DNA of 64,000 nt from NCBI GenBank assembly GCA_041661445.1, contig JBAZUK010000001.1, forward strand, positions 186,001-250,000, read 5' to 3'. The stretch is from JBAZUK01 sp041661445. Its GTDB lineage: Bacteria > Chlamydiota > Chlamydiia > Chlamydiales > SM23-39. The position numbers were made by a program, and so were the translations under genes. The notes beneath the pieces were generated by a model. The model made no database searches, was not told the DNA's origin, and worked only from the letters and a program-made list of their open reading frames with translations. This document shows, in pieces, positions 34,694 to 44,109 of the stretch (its first letter is position 1; the number at the start of each line of letters is the position of its first letter).

Positions 34694-36044
34694 AATTTAA
34701 ATATTTTGAAAAGATTTCATGGATTAAATTTTCTTCTTCTAAATTAAAGGCAAATCTTACATCCCCAATGCCTTTAATATCATTTTTTTCTTTTTGATTT
34801 ATTATAATTTCCTTGGCGCTTAGCCGAATCGAATTATCGGCCTGCCAGAATAAAACTTTTTTATTTTCATAGCTTAACAGTTTAATACGATGTTCATTTG
34901 GAAAATATTCGATTTTATCTGCAATGCCGTATCCGATTGAATTATTATCTTTTTTGTATATAAAATGCACATCATTTTCTAAGATGATATCTTGAATATT
35001 GTTATCGGAATCGTAAGATGATTTTGCTTTTTTTGAAGTGATAAATACATTCGGATCCTCGTATATCAGATCTTCATTTTGATTTTTTATATTAAAAGCA
35101 GAAATTATTTTTTTTTCATGATCGATTTCCAGAACTCCTTTTGAAGTCAGCTTCCCTTTGTTTTTAGCAAAAAAGTTAAGACTGGAATTTTTTCTGGCAA
35201 TTATTTTTTTTAAATTATTTTCTTTAAATTTTTTAATAATTTCAATTTCTTCTGAATCTATAGTTCCAAATTCAGAATCGATAATTTTAACATTTCCTTT
35301 CAGTAATAAAGCATTCTCAAAGTTCTGCCAGAACAGCTTGTCAGATGAAAAACAGAAAATAGTGTTTTTTTTAAACATATTTCTGATTGTTCCAGATGGA
35401 TTTTGAAGTATCAAATCGAGTGTTTTTAGATCTAGTTTTGCAGAGGTGGCAACTGCAGCATTATCTTCATAAGTAAATATGCAAAACTCATTTTTATGCG
35501 GAAACAAATATATGCTGGAATTGTTTTCTGTTTTTTTTAAAATTGCTTTTTCTGAGAAAATTTTTAATTTGTTCTCAAGCGTTATTGCAACATCTTTGTA
35601 AAATGTAATTGAATACAGATCTTGTAATTTAATGTTCTTAAGACATTTTTTTGTGTCTAAATGACATATCACTTCGCTTGATTTAATATAGAGATCTTTG
35701 CCTTTTATTTTATCTGTATAAGAAACATATTCTTTTGAATAAAACTTAATTTTTTGTGAAGAACTATCGAAATCCGCATTATCGCTCAAAAGTATACCTT
35801 CAGTATTAGTTATCAGCTTGACGCCATTTTTGAGCTTGAAGTCAAAAGTTTTTTCTTTTTTAAAGTTCGAAAAATCAGCGCTATTCGCATAAATTTTTCC
35901 AAAGCTGTGCTCTAAATAAAAACCTTCCTGAAAAGAGAGATTGTTTTTATCAAGAATGAAGCTGTTTGCTGAAATTTTATAATTTTCATCAGGTCCTTGT
36001 GCAAACAACAATAGAGGGATAAAAAATAATAGTATTTTTTTCAT
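34686..36044 (-). CDS. lptA: LPS-assembly/transport protein of the LptA/OstA family
   Basis: A 452-residue protein with a signal peptide (MKKILLFFIPLLLFAQG) and repeated beta-strand units of the OstA_N fold (for example LTSKGVLEIDHEKKIISAF and DIILENDVHFIYKKD). It is much longer than the 185-residue E. coli LptA, which suggests an extended beta-jellyroll bridge; long OstA proteins are usual in chlamydiae. It would shuttle LPS across the periplasm. The start lies one base from the lptC stop, and the end overlaps lptB by 8 bases. Confidence 0.82.
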   Translation of the reverse strand: MKKILLFFIPLLLFAQGPDENYKISANSFILDKNNLSFQEGFYLEHSFGKIYANSADFSNFKKEKTFDFKLKNGVKLITNTEGILLSDNADFDSSSQKIKFYSKEYVSYTDKIKGKDLYIKSSEVICHLDTKKCLKNIKLQDLYSITFYKDVAITLENKLKIFSEKAILKKTENNSSIYLFPHKNEFCIFTYEDNAAVATSAKLDLKTLDLILQNPSGTIRNMFKKNTIFCFSSDKLFWQNFENALLLKGNVKIIDSEFGTIDSEEIEIIKKFKENNLKKIIARKNSSLNFFAKNKGKLTSKGVLEIDHEKKIISAFNIKNQNEDLIYEDPNVFITSKKAKSSYDSDNNIQDIILENDVHFIYKKDNNSIGYGIADKIEYFPNEHRIKLLSYENKKVLFWQADNSIRLSAKEIIINQKEKNDIKGIGDVRFAFNLEEENLIHEIFSKYLNYE

Positions 36045-36620
36045 TTAAAGACCCTTATGTGGATTAAAAGAGCCTTCAAAAGATTTAACTTCAATAACAG
36101 GTTTTTTTTTATTCACGGAAAAAAACAATTCTTTTGCCATACCTGTAAAAAAAGGATTCCTTGAAACATAAGAGTCTATTGAATTTGTTATATTGTAAAA
36201 TGATAAATCGATATTTTTTAAGTTTAATTTATGTGCAGGGAAATAATAAATCCCGCTTTGGGCTGAAATGTCTTTGATCTGCCCGGAATTTTGATCTTCT
36301 ACGTTTTCATAACATAAAAATTTAATATTATTTAAATTTTCAATAAGCTCATATTTTTGATTTTTTTTGTTCAGAAAAATTTCAGATTCATTTGAAGAGA
36401 CGATATAATGATTTCTGGAACTATTATCTATTATATATAAGTCCTTTTTTACATCTTTTCTAATTTGATGAGCTGTTTGAGATTTAAAGTCTCCATTTTT
36501 TTGAGTCATGGACTCAAATTCACTAAGATCTTTTTTTGTGATTATAAATAAATTAGTTAAAAAAAGAGAAATGGATATACCTAAAAAAATAATGGAGACG
36601 ATAAAAGCTCTTTTTAACAT
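36045..36620 (-). CDS. lptC: LPS export protein LptC
   Basis: A 191-residue protein with an N-terminal transmembrane anchor (about 5-27, AFIVSIIFLGISISLFLTNL) and a periplasmic domain of weak similarity to LptC (DISAQSGIYYFPAHKLNLKN, the typical strand-turn-strand pattern). Length matches LptC. It overlaps kdsA by 7 bases and abuts lptA. Identity rests on topology, size and operon order. Confidence 0.8.
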   Translation of the reverse strand: MLKRAFIVSIIFLGISISLFLTNLFIITKKDLSEFESMTQKNGDFKSQTAHQIRKDVKKDLYIIDNSSRNHYIVSSNESEIFLNKKNQKYELIENLNNIKFLCYENVEDQNSGQIKDISAQSGIYYFPAHKLNLKNIDLSFYNITNSIDSYVSRNPFFTGMAKELFFSVNKKKPVIEVKSFEGSFNPHKGL

Positions 36621-37444
36621 AAAATTGGCTCTTTTTTTATTGCTCCATGAATTTTTTCGATATCTTTTAATAATACTTTTAACGATTCAAAATCCATTAC
36701 AGTTGCGCTATCGCTTTTGGCTTCTTTTGGATTCGGATGGCATTCTATAAAAATCATTTCAGCGCCAACAACAACAGCAGCTTTAGCAAGATAGGGGATA
36801 AATTCCTTTTGGCCTCCAGAAGTGCTCTGATTGCCTCCGGGAAGCTGAATGCTGTGAGAGGCATCAAAACAAACCGGGAACCCGAAACCCCTCATAATAG
36901 GAATAGCTCTAAAATCTGTTACCAGATTGTTATAGCCGAAACTGGTTCCTCTATCAGTTAATATAATGTTTTTGTTTCCGGTAGATAATATTTTATCAAT
37001 CACGTTCTTCATTTCCCATGGGGACATGAATTGTCCTTTTTTTACATTCACGGGTAATTTTGTTTTTCCGGCTTCAACAAGAAGATCTGTCTGTCTGCAT
37101 AAAAATGCAGGGATCTGAATAATGTCTAATATATCTTTTGTCATGGCCGCATGCTCAGGCAGATGTATATCTGTTGTAATTGGAATGTCTAGTTTGTTTT
37201 TAACCTTTTTTAAAATATTTAACCCTTTTTCAATTCCCGGGCCTCTAAAGGAATTGATGGATGATCGATTAGCCTTGTCAAAACTTGCCTTATAGATAAA
37301 ATTAAAATCAAATTCCTTAAATATTTCTTTTAGAGCATTGGCAGTATAAAGAGTGTGTTCCTCAGATTCCATAACACAAGGTCCGCAGATAAAAGTTAAT
37401 TTTTCCTCTGATATTAAAAAATCTTTTATTTTAACTTTTTGCAT
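36614..37444 (-). CDS. kdsA: 3-deoxy-D-manno-octulosonate 8-phosphate synthase KdsA
   Basis: A 276-residue enzyme condensing arabinose 5-phosphate with phosphoenolpyruvate to Kdo-8-phosphate, the first committed step to LPS inner core. Conserved stretches include FICGPCVMES, YKASFDKANRSS, SFRGPG, TDRGTSFGYNNLV and FDASHSIQLPGG. Length is normal. It overlaps dapB by 14 bases and lptC by 7, so translation of the set is coupled. Confidence 0.97.
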   Translation of the reverse strand: MQKVKIKDFLISEEKLTFICGPCVMESEEHTLYTANALKEIFKEFDFNFIYKASFDKANRSSINSFRGPGIEKGLNILKKVKNKLDIPITTDIHLPEHAAMTKDILDIIQIPAFLCRQTDLLVEAGKTKLPVNVKKGQFMSPWEMKNVIDKILSTGNKNIILTDRGTSFGYNNLVTDFRAIPIMRGFGFPVCFDASHSIQLPGGNQSTSGGQKEFIPYLAKAAVVVGAEMIFIECHPNPKEAKSDSATVMDFESLKVLLKDIEKIHGAIKKEPILC

Positions 37445-38126
37445 AAAAATCTCCTAGCAGGTCCTGCATACTATATAAACCGGATTTTTTATTATAGATA
37501 AATTCAGCGGCATCAAGAGCGCCCTTAGCAAGGATTGATCTGGAAAGCGCTGAATGTTTAATTTCAAAAAGTTCATCATCTTTTCTGAAAGAAACCGTAT
37601 GCTCGCCAACAATATTAGCTGCTCTGATACAATGGATGCCAATTTCTTTTTTTAGATTTTTTTTTAAATCCTTTTCTATACTCAATGCAGTGCCGGACGG
37701 TTTGTCTTTTTTGTGAATATGATGTTTTTCAATTATATCCACATAACTATCACAAAAAAATTCTGATGCTTTTTTGCAAAAAGATCTTAATAATGCGACT
37801 CCTATGCTGAAATTCGAGCTGTAAAAGATAGGTATTTTTTTTGAAGCCTCTTCTATTCTTTGCAGATCTTCTGTTGAGTATCCGGTTGTTCCGATAACTA
37901 AGGGTGTTTTGTATTTCAGAGCATAAAGAAGAAGGTCCTGCAGGACATCTTTAGATGAAAAGTCTATAACTATCTGAGAATTTTTGAAGAGATTATCAAA
38001 GTTCTCTTTGCTTGATGAAGATATCCCTCCAATAATCTCAAAATGACTGTTTTCCGAAGCTTTTTTTATCTCTTGGCCCATTCTTCCGGTAATCCCGACT
38101 AGACCAGTTAAAATTTTCATAAACAT
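37431..38126 (-). CDS. dapB: 4-hydroxy-tetrahydrodipicolinate reductase DapB
   Basis: A 231-residue enzyme of the lysine/meso-diaminopimelate pathway. The dinucleotide-binding motif is VGITGRMGQ and the active-site signature is EKHHIHKKDKPSGTAL (about residues 135-150). It is somewhat shorter than E. coli DapB (273), as in chlamydiae. The product feeds peptidoglycan. An in-frame ATG two codons in (MKILTG) is an equally good start. It is the first gene of the operon reaching to lptB. Confidence 0.93.
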   Translation of the reverse strand: MFMKILTGLVGITGRMGQEIKKASENSHFEIIGGISSSSKENFDNLFKNSQIVIDFSSKDVLQDLLLYALKYKTPLVIGTTGYSTEDLQRIEEASKKIPIFYSSNFSIGVALLRSFCKKASEFFCDSYVDIIEKHHIHKKDKPSGTALSIEKDLKKNLKKEIGIHCIRAANIVGEHTVSFRKDDELFEIKHSALSRSILAKGALDAAEFIYNKKSGLYSMQDLLGDFYAKS

Positions 38127-38232
38127 AAATTGTGCTTTTTGATATTATTTTATCAAAAATCAGTCTAAGGTGCAAAAACTTTAAAACAAACTTGCAAAAT
38201 AGGCTGAAAAATTTTTATTATAAAGTTATATT

Positions 38233-38306
38233 GGACTGATAGCTCAATCGGATAGAGCACCCGCCTTCTAAGCGGGCGGTTGCAGGTTCGAGTCCTGCTC
38301 AGTCCG
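38233..38306 (+). tRNA. tRNA-Arg (TCT anticodon)
   Basis: A 74-base cloverleaf: acceptor GGACTGA/TCAGTCC, D-arm GCTC...GAGC, anticodon stem CCCGC/GCGGG with loop CTTCTAA (anticodon TCT, reads AGA/AGG), T-loop GTTCGAGTC, discriminator G. CCA is not encoded. Confidence 0.96.
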
Positions 38307-38617
38307 ACATTTCAAGTCTTTGATAGATAATAATTCAAAAAGCAATATGATATTTCGGTGGTTTACTTGCATAAATACCTTGAAAATTAAGTTATTCATG
38401 ATTGGTAAAAAAATTCTTTTTGAAATTCAGATCCTCAAAAAGATTGAATTGATTGCAAAGAATCATTTAGTCGGCTGTTAAAATTCTACTCATTTTTAAT
38501 TCATTTTTAAGCAATGCATGTATTTAGAACTTTTGATTGGATTTCATTAATTCAAAATGGTAAATTTTTATTTTACAAACTTGATAAAAATTTATTTTGA
38601 ATTAAGAGAGAAATCGA
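38307..38617. other. AT-rich intergenic region upstream of the MOMP-like genes
   Basis: About 311 bases between tRNA-Arg and the first MOMP-like gene. No open frame of note, no clear hairpin and no convincing -35/-10 pair was seen. It presumably carries the promoter of the porin operon. Confidence 0.5.
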
Positions 38618-39709
38618 TTGTTTTTTATGATGGGCAATTTTGTTAAGGCATTTTCTTTAAAACACTTTCTGAACATATTTATTACAATTGTCTATTTTTT
38701 TTTATCTTTTAGTCCTTTTTCTTTAACTGCAAATATACTAGAAAGCAATAACAGATTAAATAATACATCTGTTAATCAATCTTCAATCTTTAAAAATTTC
38801 GATGTTTTTGCCAATCTTATCGTATGGACCGCTAAAGAAGCTGGTTCGGATTGCTGGGCAGAAGTTATTGCTTCCGATAGCTTAGGAATTTCGAATAATA
38901 TACAACAGGTTCATTTTGGATGGACTCCAGGTTTTAGAGTTGGCGGCGGTTATGGAAAGAAACACAATCATTGGGATTCACAGGCTTACTATACACGATT
39001 TCATACGCAAGGAGAAGATTCTATATCAAGTGGATTAGGAACTGTTCATTCAACGTTTTTAGGTAATTTTTATGTCAATAATGCGAGTGGAAAAGGTCTT
39101 TCTGGACCCGCTTATCAAAAAGCTAGCATTGACTGGTCGATACATTTCAATATGATTGATTGGGAGTTAGGTCGGAAATTTTGGATTAACAAACTACTTA
39201 TTCTTCATCCATTTCTAGGAATAAAAGGCGGCCGGATAGATCAAATAATTAAGTCAAAATGGCAAAATCCAGATGTTCCTGATGCTGAATTTTTTAGAGT
39301 AGGCACAGAGGATATTAAAAATAACTATTGGGGCATAGGCCCCAGAGCAGGAATCAATACTAAATGGAATCTTTCAAATGTTCGTAGCCAATTTTATTTT
39401 TTTGGTGATTTTTCCGGAGCTATTATGTGGGGTCATTGGTCATTTGCCGATATCTTTCAAAATGATCGCCGGCAAGAAGTATTTGTTGATCTTCAGAATA
39501 TCAGTGGCGGATCTTCAATGATGCAGACGTTTACTGGAATTGGCTGGGACGCTAACTTCGATAAAAATCGATATCGATTCTCAATAAAATTGGGATATGA
39601 AATGCAATTTTGGCTTGATCAGCTGCAATTTTATTCCTTTACAGGTGGAAGATTAGTGAATGAGCTGACATTGCAGGGAGGTACCCTTGAGTGCTACTTG
39701 GATTTCTAA
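38618..39709 (+). CDS. MOMP-like outer membrane protein, copy 1
   Basis: About 360 residues with a signal peptide (hydrophobic about 15-38, FLNIFITIVYFFLSFSPFSLTA). The mature part shows alternating beta strands rich in Trp, Tyr and Gly (WTPGFRVGGGYGKKHNHWD, WELGRKFWINKLL, GIGPRAGINTKWN) and ends in a Phe (ECYLDF), the outer-membrane beta-barrel signal. This pattern fits the large MOMP-like porin family of Simkania- and Parachlamydia-type bacteria. The frame opens with TTG at 38618 behind AAGAGAG; ATG at 38627 is the alternative. First of three tandem paralogues. Confidence 0.85.
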   Translation: MFFMMGNFVKAFSLKHFLNIFITIVYFFLSFSPFSLTANILESNNRLNNTSVNQSSIFKNFDVFANLIVWTAKEAGSDCWAEVIASDSLGISNNIQQVHFGWTPGFRVGGGYGKKHNHWDSQAYYTRFHTQGEDSISSGLGTVHSTFLGNFYVNNASGKGLSGPAYQKASIDWSIHFNMIDWELGRKFWINKLLILHPFLGIKGGRIDQIIKSKWQNPDVPDAEFFRVGTEDIKNNYWGIGPRAGINTKWNLSNVRSQFYFFGDFSGAIMWGHWSFADIFQNDRRQEVFVDLQNISGGSSMMQTFTGIGWDANFDKNRYRFSIKLGYEMQFWLDQLQFYSFTGGRLVNELTLQGGTLECYLDF

Positions 39710-40718
39710 TGTAAGAATAAATCTCATCATAATATTGCTGATTTCTGTGTTTGTAAAACTGCATTCTGAGGAAAGCAGTCTAAAAAGACTGCCGGATATT
39801 TACAAATGCAGTCAAGAATCTTCTAAAAACTTGAGTGTTTCTGTAGATTTTCTTGCTTGGCTGCCTTCAGAAGAAGTTGCTTCTATCTGGGCTGATGTTA
39901 TCTCAATTGGAAATAATACCAGTACTTGGGAAGCGCTGGGCTTTAATTTTAAATGGGATTATGGTTTTCGGATAGGGGCCGGATACGGCTTGCAGAATAA
40001 TCAGTGGGACATGGCTCTATATTGGACTTGGTTTCATACAGATGCTAAGCATGAGATTCCATTTAAGCACAATGCTTCGATAAGTCCTGAATTCTTTGCT
40101 GCCTTTTTAAGCGGTGACACACCTCAAAGCATGAGCGCTAAATGGAGCCTCCTTCTTAACATTTTAGATTGGGAATTAGGACAAAATTTTTGGATTAGCA
40201 AAATGTTGCTTTTTCGACCTTTCTTGGGTATAAAATTCGGATGTATTAACCAATCTATCCACGCTCAGTACTACAATCTTTCTATTAACAAAGTTCTTAC
40301 GAACAATTCCGGAAGCGAATTTTTGAAAAATAATTTTTGGGGAATAGGACCGTTAATAGGGATTAATACTAAGTGGATGCCCAAAAATTTCGCATCGATT
40401 TTTTTTAATTTCTTTGGAGATTTTTCTATAGCAACAATGTGGGGTACATGGGTTTGTAGCGATGTATATAAAAATACTGCTTTCAAAACATCTTCTGTGA
40501 ACATGAAAAATTCGACCCTTGGAGCCTTGATGTTTCGGGGATTTATGGGAATCGAGTGGAATGTCAATTTTACAGGTAAGCCGCATTTTTCTGCAAAACT
40601 CGGATATGAAATGCAACTTTGGCTGAATCAACTTAGATTAGCAACCTTCCAGCTTCAACGTCTGCATGCCGACTTGTCATTGCAGGGAGTAACAGTCAAT
40701 TGTCAATTCGATTTTTAA
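39687..40718 (+). CDS. MOMP-like outer membrane protein, copy 2
   Basis: 343 residues, paralogous to the flanking genes: signal peptide about 10-27 (INLIIILLISVFVKLHS), then WDYGFRIGAGYGLQNNQWD, WELGQNFWISKMLL, FWGIGPLIGINTKW, SAKLGYEMQLWLNQL and terminal NCQFDF. The start is TTG at 39687 with GGGAGG 5 bases upstream; no in-frame ATG is nearby. It overlaps the end of copy 1 by 23 bases, so the ribosome-binding site lies within the upstream coding region and translation is likely coupled. Confidence 0.84.
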   Translation: MSATWISNVRINLIIILLISVFVKLHSEESSLKRLPDIYKCSQESSKNLSVSVDFLAWLPSEEVASIWADVISIGNNTSTWEALGFNFKWDYGFRIGAGYGLQNNQWDMALYWTWFHTDAKHEIPFKHNASISPEFFAAFLSGDTPQSMSAKWSLLLNILDWELGQNFWISKMLLFRPFLGIKFGCINQSIHAQYYNLSINKVLTNNSGSEFLKNNFWGIGPLIGINTKWMPKNFASIFFNFFGDFSIATMWGTWVCSDVYKNTAFKTSSVNMKNSTLGALMFRGFMGIEWNVNFTGKPHFSAKLGYEMQLWLNQLRLATFQLQRLHADLSLQGVTVNCQFDF

Positions 40719-40732
40719 GGAGACCGAACCAA

Positions 40733-41740
40733 ATGAGAAATCTTTGTGATAATTTCAAAGCTGCGATGGGAATAGCTTTTGTTATTTTCATGACAATGAT
40801 GAGAAGCATTTATGCAGATTATGTGTTGCCAAATAATTCTACTCGACTTGATGACAGGAAGAAAACTATCGATTTTTTTGCTGAGGCCCTTTATTGGCAT
40901 ACCAGCGAAACATTAGACTGGGCATTTACACTAACATCGAATCATAATTCCATCCAAACTTCCTATAAAACATTCTCTTTTGATTGGTCTCCGGGATTTT
41001 GTATTGGTCTTGGATGCAATAAGGGGCGCGATCTTTGGGATATTCAAGCAAGCTATACTTATTTTCAATCTAAAGCAACAGATCAGGTAAGCGGATCAGT
41101 TACGCCTGCTTTTCTAGCAGCTAGACTTTCTCTTCTGGAGCCATTTTCTACCGGCAGAGCCAGCTTAAACCTTCATTATAACATGTTTGATTGGGACCTG
41201 GGCCGCAACTTGAAAGCTGGCAAAAATCTGCTTATACGCCCAGGAATAGGATTAAGGGGCGGATGGATTATTCAGTCCATAGATTCTTATTGGACAATTC
41301 CTAATTTTCTCGATTTTTTTTTATTTTCTGCTTCAGAAAATTTAAAGCAAAGTTTTAAAGGAGTAGGACCTAAAGGGGGGATAATTGGAAAATGGTGTTT
41401 TGGAAATATCCAAAGAAATACTTTTAGTTTGATCGGGCGTTTTGAGGCAGGGTTTCTTTGGGGACATTGGTCTATTCGGGATAAATATGTCGATAATTTA
41501 TCTACAGTTATTTATGTCAAAACATCAGATCGTAATTTTGGAGCATTAGTGCTGCATGGTTTTCTAGGACTTGGATGGGATTGCAGTTTTGATTGCGATC
41601 GATTTGATTTCGGTCTAAAACTTGGTTATGAGATTGAGGATTGGCTTAATCACTGCCAAATATTTTCTGATGCTTCTGGTTCCCAAAACAATGATTTGAT
41701 TTTGCAGGGACTCAATTTGGGTCTACATTTTGATTTCTAA
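40733..41740 (+). CDS. MOMP-like outer membrane protein, copy 3
   Basis: 335 residues. The signal peptide covers about residues 8-28 (FKAAMGIAFVIFMTMMRSIYA), and the barrel shares WSPGFCIGLGCNKGRDLWD, WDLGRNLKAGKNLL, GVGPKGGIIGKW, LKLGYEIEDWLN and final HFDF with the two upstream copies. The ATG at 40733 follows AAGGAGA (40717-40723) after the copy 2 stop and is preferred over an upstream TTG at 40700. Divergence between the three copies suggests old duplication. A porin or adhesin role is inferred from the family. Confidence 0.84.
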   Translation: MRNLCDNFKAAMGIAFVIFMTMMRSIYADYVLPNNSTRLDDRKKTIDFFAEALYWHTSETLDWAFTLTSNHNSIQTSYKTFSFDWSPGFCIGLGCNKGRDLWDIQASYTYFQSKATDQVSGSVTPAFLAARLSLLEPFSTGRASLNLHYNMFDWDLGRNLKAGKNLLIRPGIGLRGGWIIQSIDSYWTIPNFLDFFLFSASENLKQSFKGVGPKGGIIGKWCFGNIQRNTFSLIGRFEAGFLWGHWSIRDKYVDNLSTVIYVKTSDRNFGALVLHGFLGLGWDCSFDCDRFDFGLKLGYEIEDWLNHCQIFSDASGSQNNDLILQGLNLGLHFDF

Positions 41741-41897
41741 AATAAATTTACTTATTTTTTATCTTTTTAAACATATTATTATAGCCTAAATTTTTTTCAG
41801 CTTTTGATCGTTAAAAAAAATGCTTTTATCTTGAAAATAATTTTATGTTTTTTAATAATTTCGCAACTTAAATTTTTAATACAAGGAGTAAAAAACT

Positions 41898-42320
41898 ATG
41901 TCTACACCAATAAAAAATCAATCTTCCATCTTTGCCCAAAATTCACCTTTTGATCCCTATAAGCAAGAATCTAAAAAAAAAATAGAAGAAGAAATAATAA
42001 TAATTGATTCATTGAAAAAAAAACTTTTTGAAGATCCTTCAGAAGTTAGACCAGATACACCCGATCCGATAGCAAGAATCAAGCAAGAAGGGGAACATAG
42101 AAGCAAATCAACTTTAGCAAAAGCTTTAAATGAGAGAAAAATAATAAGCGATTTAGGAGCTGAAAATAATAAAAGTATTTCAGTGATTAGAAAACTTAAC
42201 AGAATGAAAACTGAAGAAAAAAGGCTTCAATGCACACTTAATGATTTTAATTCTTCATCGATAGAAAAGAAAAAAGTTTCACATCATTTAACCAAAGTTG
42301 AAAAAAGTAAGAAAAAATAA
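41898..42320 (+). CDS. Hypothetical charged coiled-coil protein
   Basis: A 140-residue protein, not recognised. It starts with a Ser/Asn/Pro-rich stretch (1-25), continues with coiled-coil-like segments (about 25-50 and 75-140) and is strongly basic at the C-terminus (KVEKSKKK). No signal peptide. AAGGAG precedes the ATG by 8 bases. A soluble T3SS substrate or chaperone is possible, but nothing in the sequence shows it. Confidence 0.6.
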   Translation: MSTPIKNQSSIFAQNSPFDPYKQESKKKIEEEIIIIDSLKKKLFEDPSEVRPDTPDPIARIKQEGEHRSKSTLAKALNERKIISDLGAENNKSISVIRKLNRMKTEEKRLQCTLNDFNSSSIEKKKVSHHLTKVEKSKKK

Positions 42321-42393
42321 ATATTAATTTTTTCATTCTAATTCCTATAAATACTATATAAGAAAATTAAACGAAAAAACTCTAAAACAAAAA

Positions 42394-42417
42394 AAAAGGA
42401 GCTAAAAAGCTCCTTTT
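42394..42417. terminator. Hairpin terminator between convergent genes
   Basis: AAAAGGAGCT (42394-42403) pairs with AGCTCCTTTT (42408-42417) around AAAA. The stem carries A and T tails on both sides, so it can act in both directions, ending the gene at 42320 (plus) and khpA (minus). Confidence 0.85.
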
Positions 42418-42445
42418 ATCATTTTAATAATGATAGTAATTTGTA

Positions 42446-42712
42446 TTATTGTTCGATATTGCTGCTGCTGCTGCTTTTGCCTTCTTCGATGATCTCAAGG
42501 TTAACTCTGATACCATTTCTTGAAGCTACAGACATCAGTAATGTTCTGATAGCATTGATGGTCTTGCCTTTTTTTCCGATGATTTTTCCAATATCAGATT
42601 TTTCGACGGATAACTCAATAATCAAGGTGTGAGTTCCACCGATCTCATTGATACGTACTTTATTTGGATTATCAACTAAATTTTTCACTATGTATTCTAC
42701 AAATTCTTTCAT
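42446..42712 (-). CDS. khpA: KH-domain RNA-binding protein KhpA
   Basis: An 88-residue protein with one KH domain; the GxxG loop is in IGKIIGKKGKTINAIRTLL (about 40-58). The N-terminus MKEFVEYIVKNLVDNPNKV is typical of the family. A serine-rich tail (SSSSSN) follows. KhpA binds RNA broadly, often with KhpB. Single gene; ends at a shared terminator. Confidence 0.9.
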   Translation of the reverse strand: MKEFVEYIVKNLVDNPNKVRINEIGGTHTLIIELSVEKSDIGKIIGKKGKTINAIRTLLMSVASRNGIRVNLEIIEEGKSSSSSNIEQ

Positions 42713-42821
42713 AGCTGTGCGTCCTTCTGTTAAGTTACAAAGAATAATTAACGTTTCTTTGAAAAGGTATTGTAAAACATAAAGATAAAAAAATAAAGAG
42801 ATTTAAAAAAATAAATGAAAA

Positions 42822-43733
42822 TTATTCTATCAAATTCAAATTTTTTTTTAGTTCATCGCTAAGCGGGGCGGTGATTTTCATTGGTTCTTTGGTGATGGGA
42901 TGAGAAAACTCTAAAATATATGCATGAAGCTGGGGTGTCTGTATATCCAAAGTATTATTTATCGATTTCGACCCATATATCGGATCCCCTATGATTGGGC
43001 AATTTATGTGTTTTAAATGGACTCTTATCTGATGGGTTCTTCCTGTTTTGGGAAGAGCCAAAATTAATGAATACTTATCGTTGAAAGCCAACACCTTTAT
43101 TTCAGTAACGGCTTCCTTTCCGTTTTCTATAACTGCCATTTCTTTTCTATTAATAGGGTTTCTTCCGATAGGTGCATTTATTACTTGATTTTGAGGTTTA
43201 TTTACAGTGAGGGCCAGATATTTTTTCTGAATTTGCCTTAATTTAAACTGATCAATTAATATTTGATGGGCCCTTTGCGTTTTAGCTGCAAGGAGCACTC
43301 CCGTCGTATCCTTGTCCAATCGATGCACTATCCCAGGTCTTATATCATCACCAATACAAACCAGATCTTTGCAGTGATACAATAGAGCATTAACAAAAGT
43401 GTTAGACCAATTACCAATTGCGGGATGAACAACCATGTTCTTAGGCTTGTTGATAGCTAAAATATGTTCATCTTCATACAAGATGTCTAAAGGAATGTTC
43501 TCAGGATTAATGGAGCTGTCTTCAAGGGCCTGAAAAAATATTTCAATTTCATCGCCGACAGCCGGAGTAAATCTTTTTTTTACTCTTTGACCATTAACGA
43601 GAATGGAGCCGTTTTCCAGAAGAAATTGAAAATAAGTTCTTGATTTAGATTCAAATTTCTTTGCCAGCAGTTTGTCGATTCGGACAAGTTCGTCTTCCAG
43701 GGTAATTAAAAAATTATTTTGATCTAAAGTCAT
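42822..43733 (-). CDS. rluD: RluA/RluD-family 23S rRNA pseudouridine synthase
   Basis: A 303-residue protein with an N-terminal S4 RNA-binding domain (about 13-75) and a catalytic domain with the motif HRLDKDTTGVLL holding the catalytic Asp (about 138-149), then GRTHQIRVH and GDPIYG. Domain layout and length fit RluD, which modifies helix 69 of 23S rRNA; RluC or another RluA-class enzyme is possible. Confidence 0.9.
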   Translation of the reverse strand: MTLDQNNFLITLEDELVRIDKLLAKKFESKSRTYFQFLLENGSILVNGQRVKKRFTPAVGDEIEIFFQALEDSSINPENIPLDILYEDEHILAINKPKNMVVHPAIGNWSNTFVNALLYHCKDLVCIGDDIRPGIVHRLDKDTTGVLLAAKTQRAHQILIDQFKLRQIQKKYLALTVNKPQNQVINAPIGRNPINRKEMAVIENGKEAVTEIKVLAFNDKYSLILALPKTGRTHQIRVHLKHINCPIIGDPIYGSKSINNTLDIQTPQLHAYILEFSHPITKEPMKITAPLSDELKKNLNLIE

Positions 43734-43791
43734 AATTTTAAATTAATTTCTTTTAATTATAACATAATAAAATTATGACTTTCAAGATTGA

Positions 43792-44058
43792 TTATTGATT
43801 GTCTTCCCTTAATTTTTTTAAGGCAGCAACCATTCTTTCTGATTCACTTTTGATTTGTCGGACCATCTCATTAACCATATTGGCTAAAAATTTACCCTTA
43901 AACTCTAAATAAGATTTTTCATCTGTAAAGGTAAAATTTAAATATGAAAGTCCTTCACTTTCTTGAGGAGGAATTTTGGTTTCATTTGCCGGCGGAACAT
44001 AACCTTCCGGTTTTGGACCATGTCCTGCTGGCGGTATACCTGATGGGCTCTGTGACAT
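43792..44058 (-). CDS. Hypothetical small protein with Pro/Gly-rich N-terminus
   Basis: 88 residues if started at the ATG at 44058, which has AGGAG 5 bases upstream; an upstream in-frame ATG at 44082 has none. Residues 1-38 are Pro/Gly/Ser-rich (SPSGIPPAGHGPKPEGYVPP), the rest is a helical domain (LEFKGKFLANMVNEMVRQIK). Not recognised. The disordered N-terminus plus amphipathic helices would suit a T3SS accessory protein or small effector, but this is speculation. It lies 51 bases after asnS on the same strand. Confidence 0.65.
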   Translation of the reverse strand: MSQSPSGIPPAGHGPKPEGYVPPANETKIPPQESEGLSYLNFTFTDEKSYLEFKGKFLANMVNEMVRQIKSESERMVAALKKLREDNQ

Positions 44059-44109
44059 TTTTTCTCCTGATATACTTTTCAATTACCACAAACTAAAATT
44101 CTTAATCAA

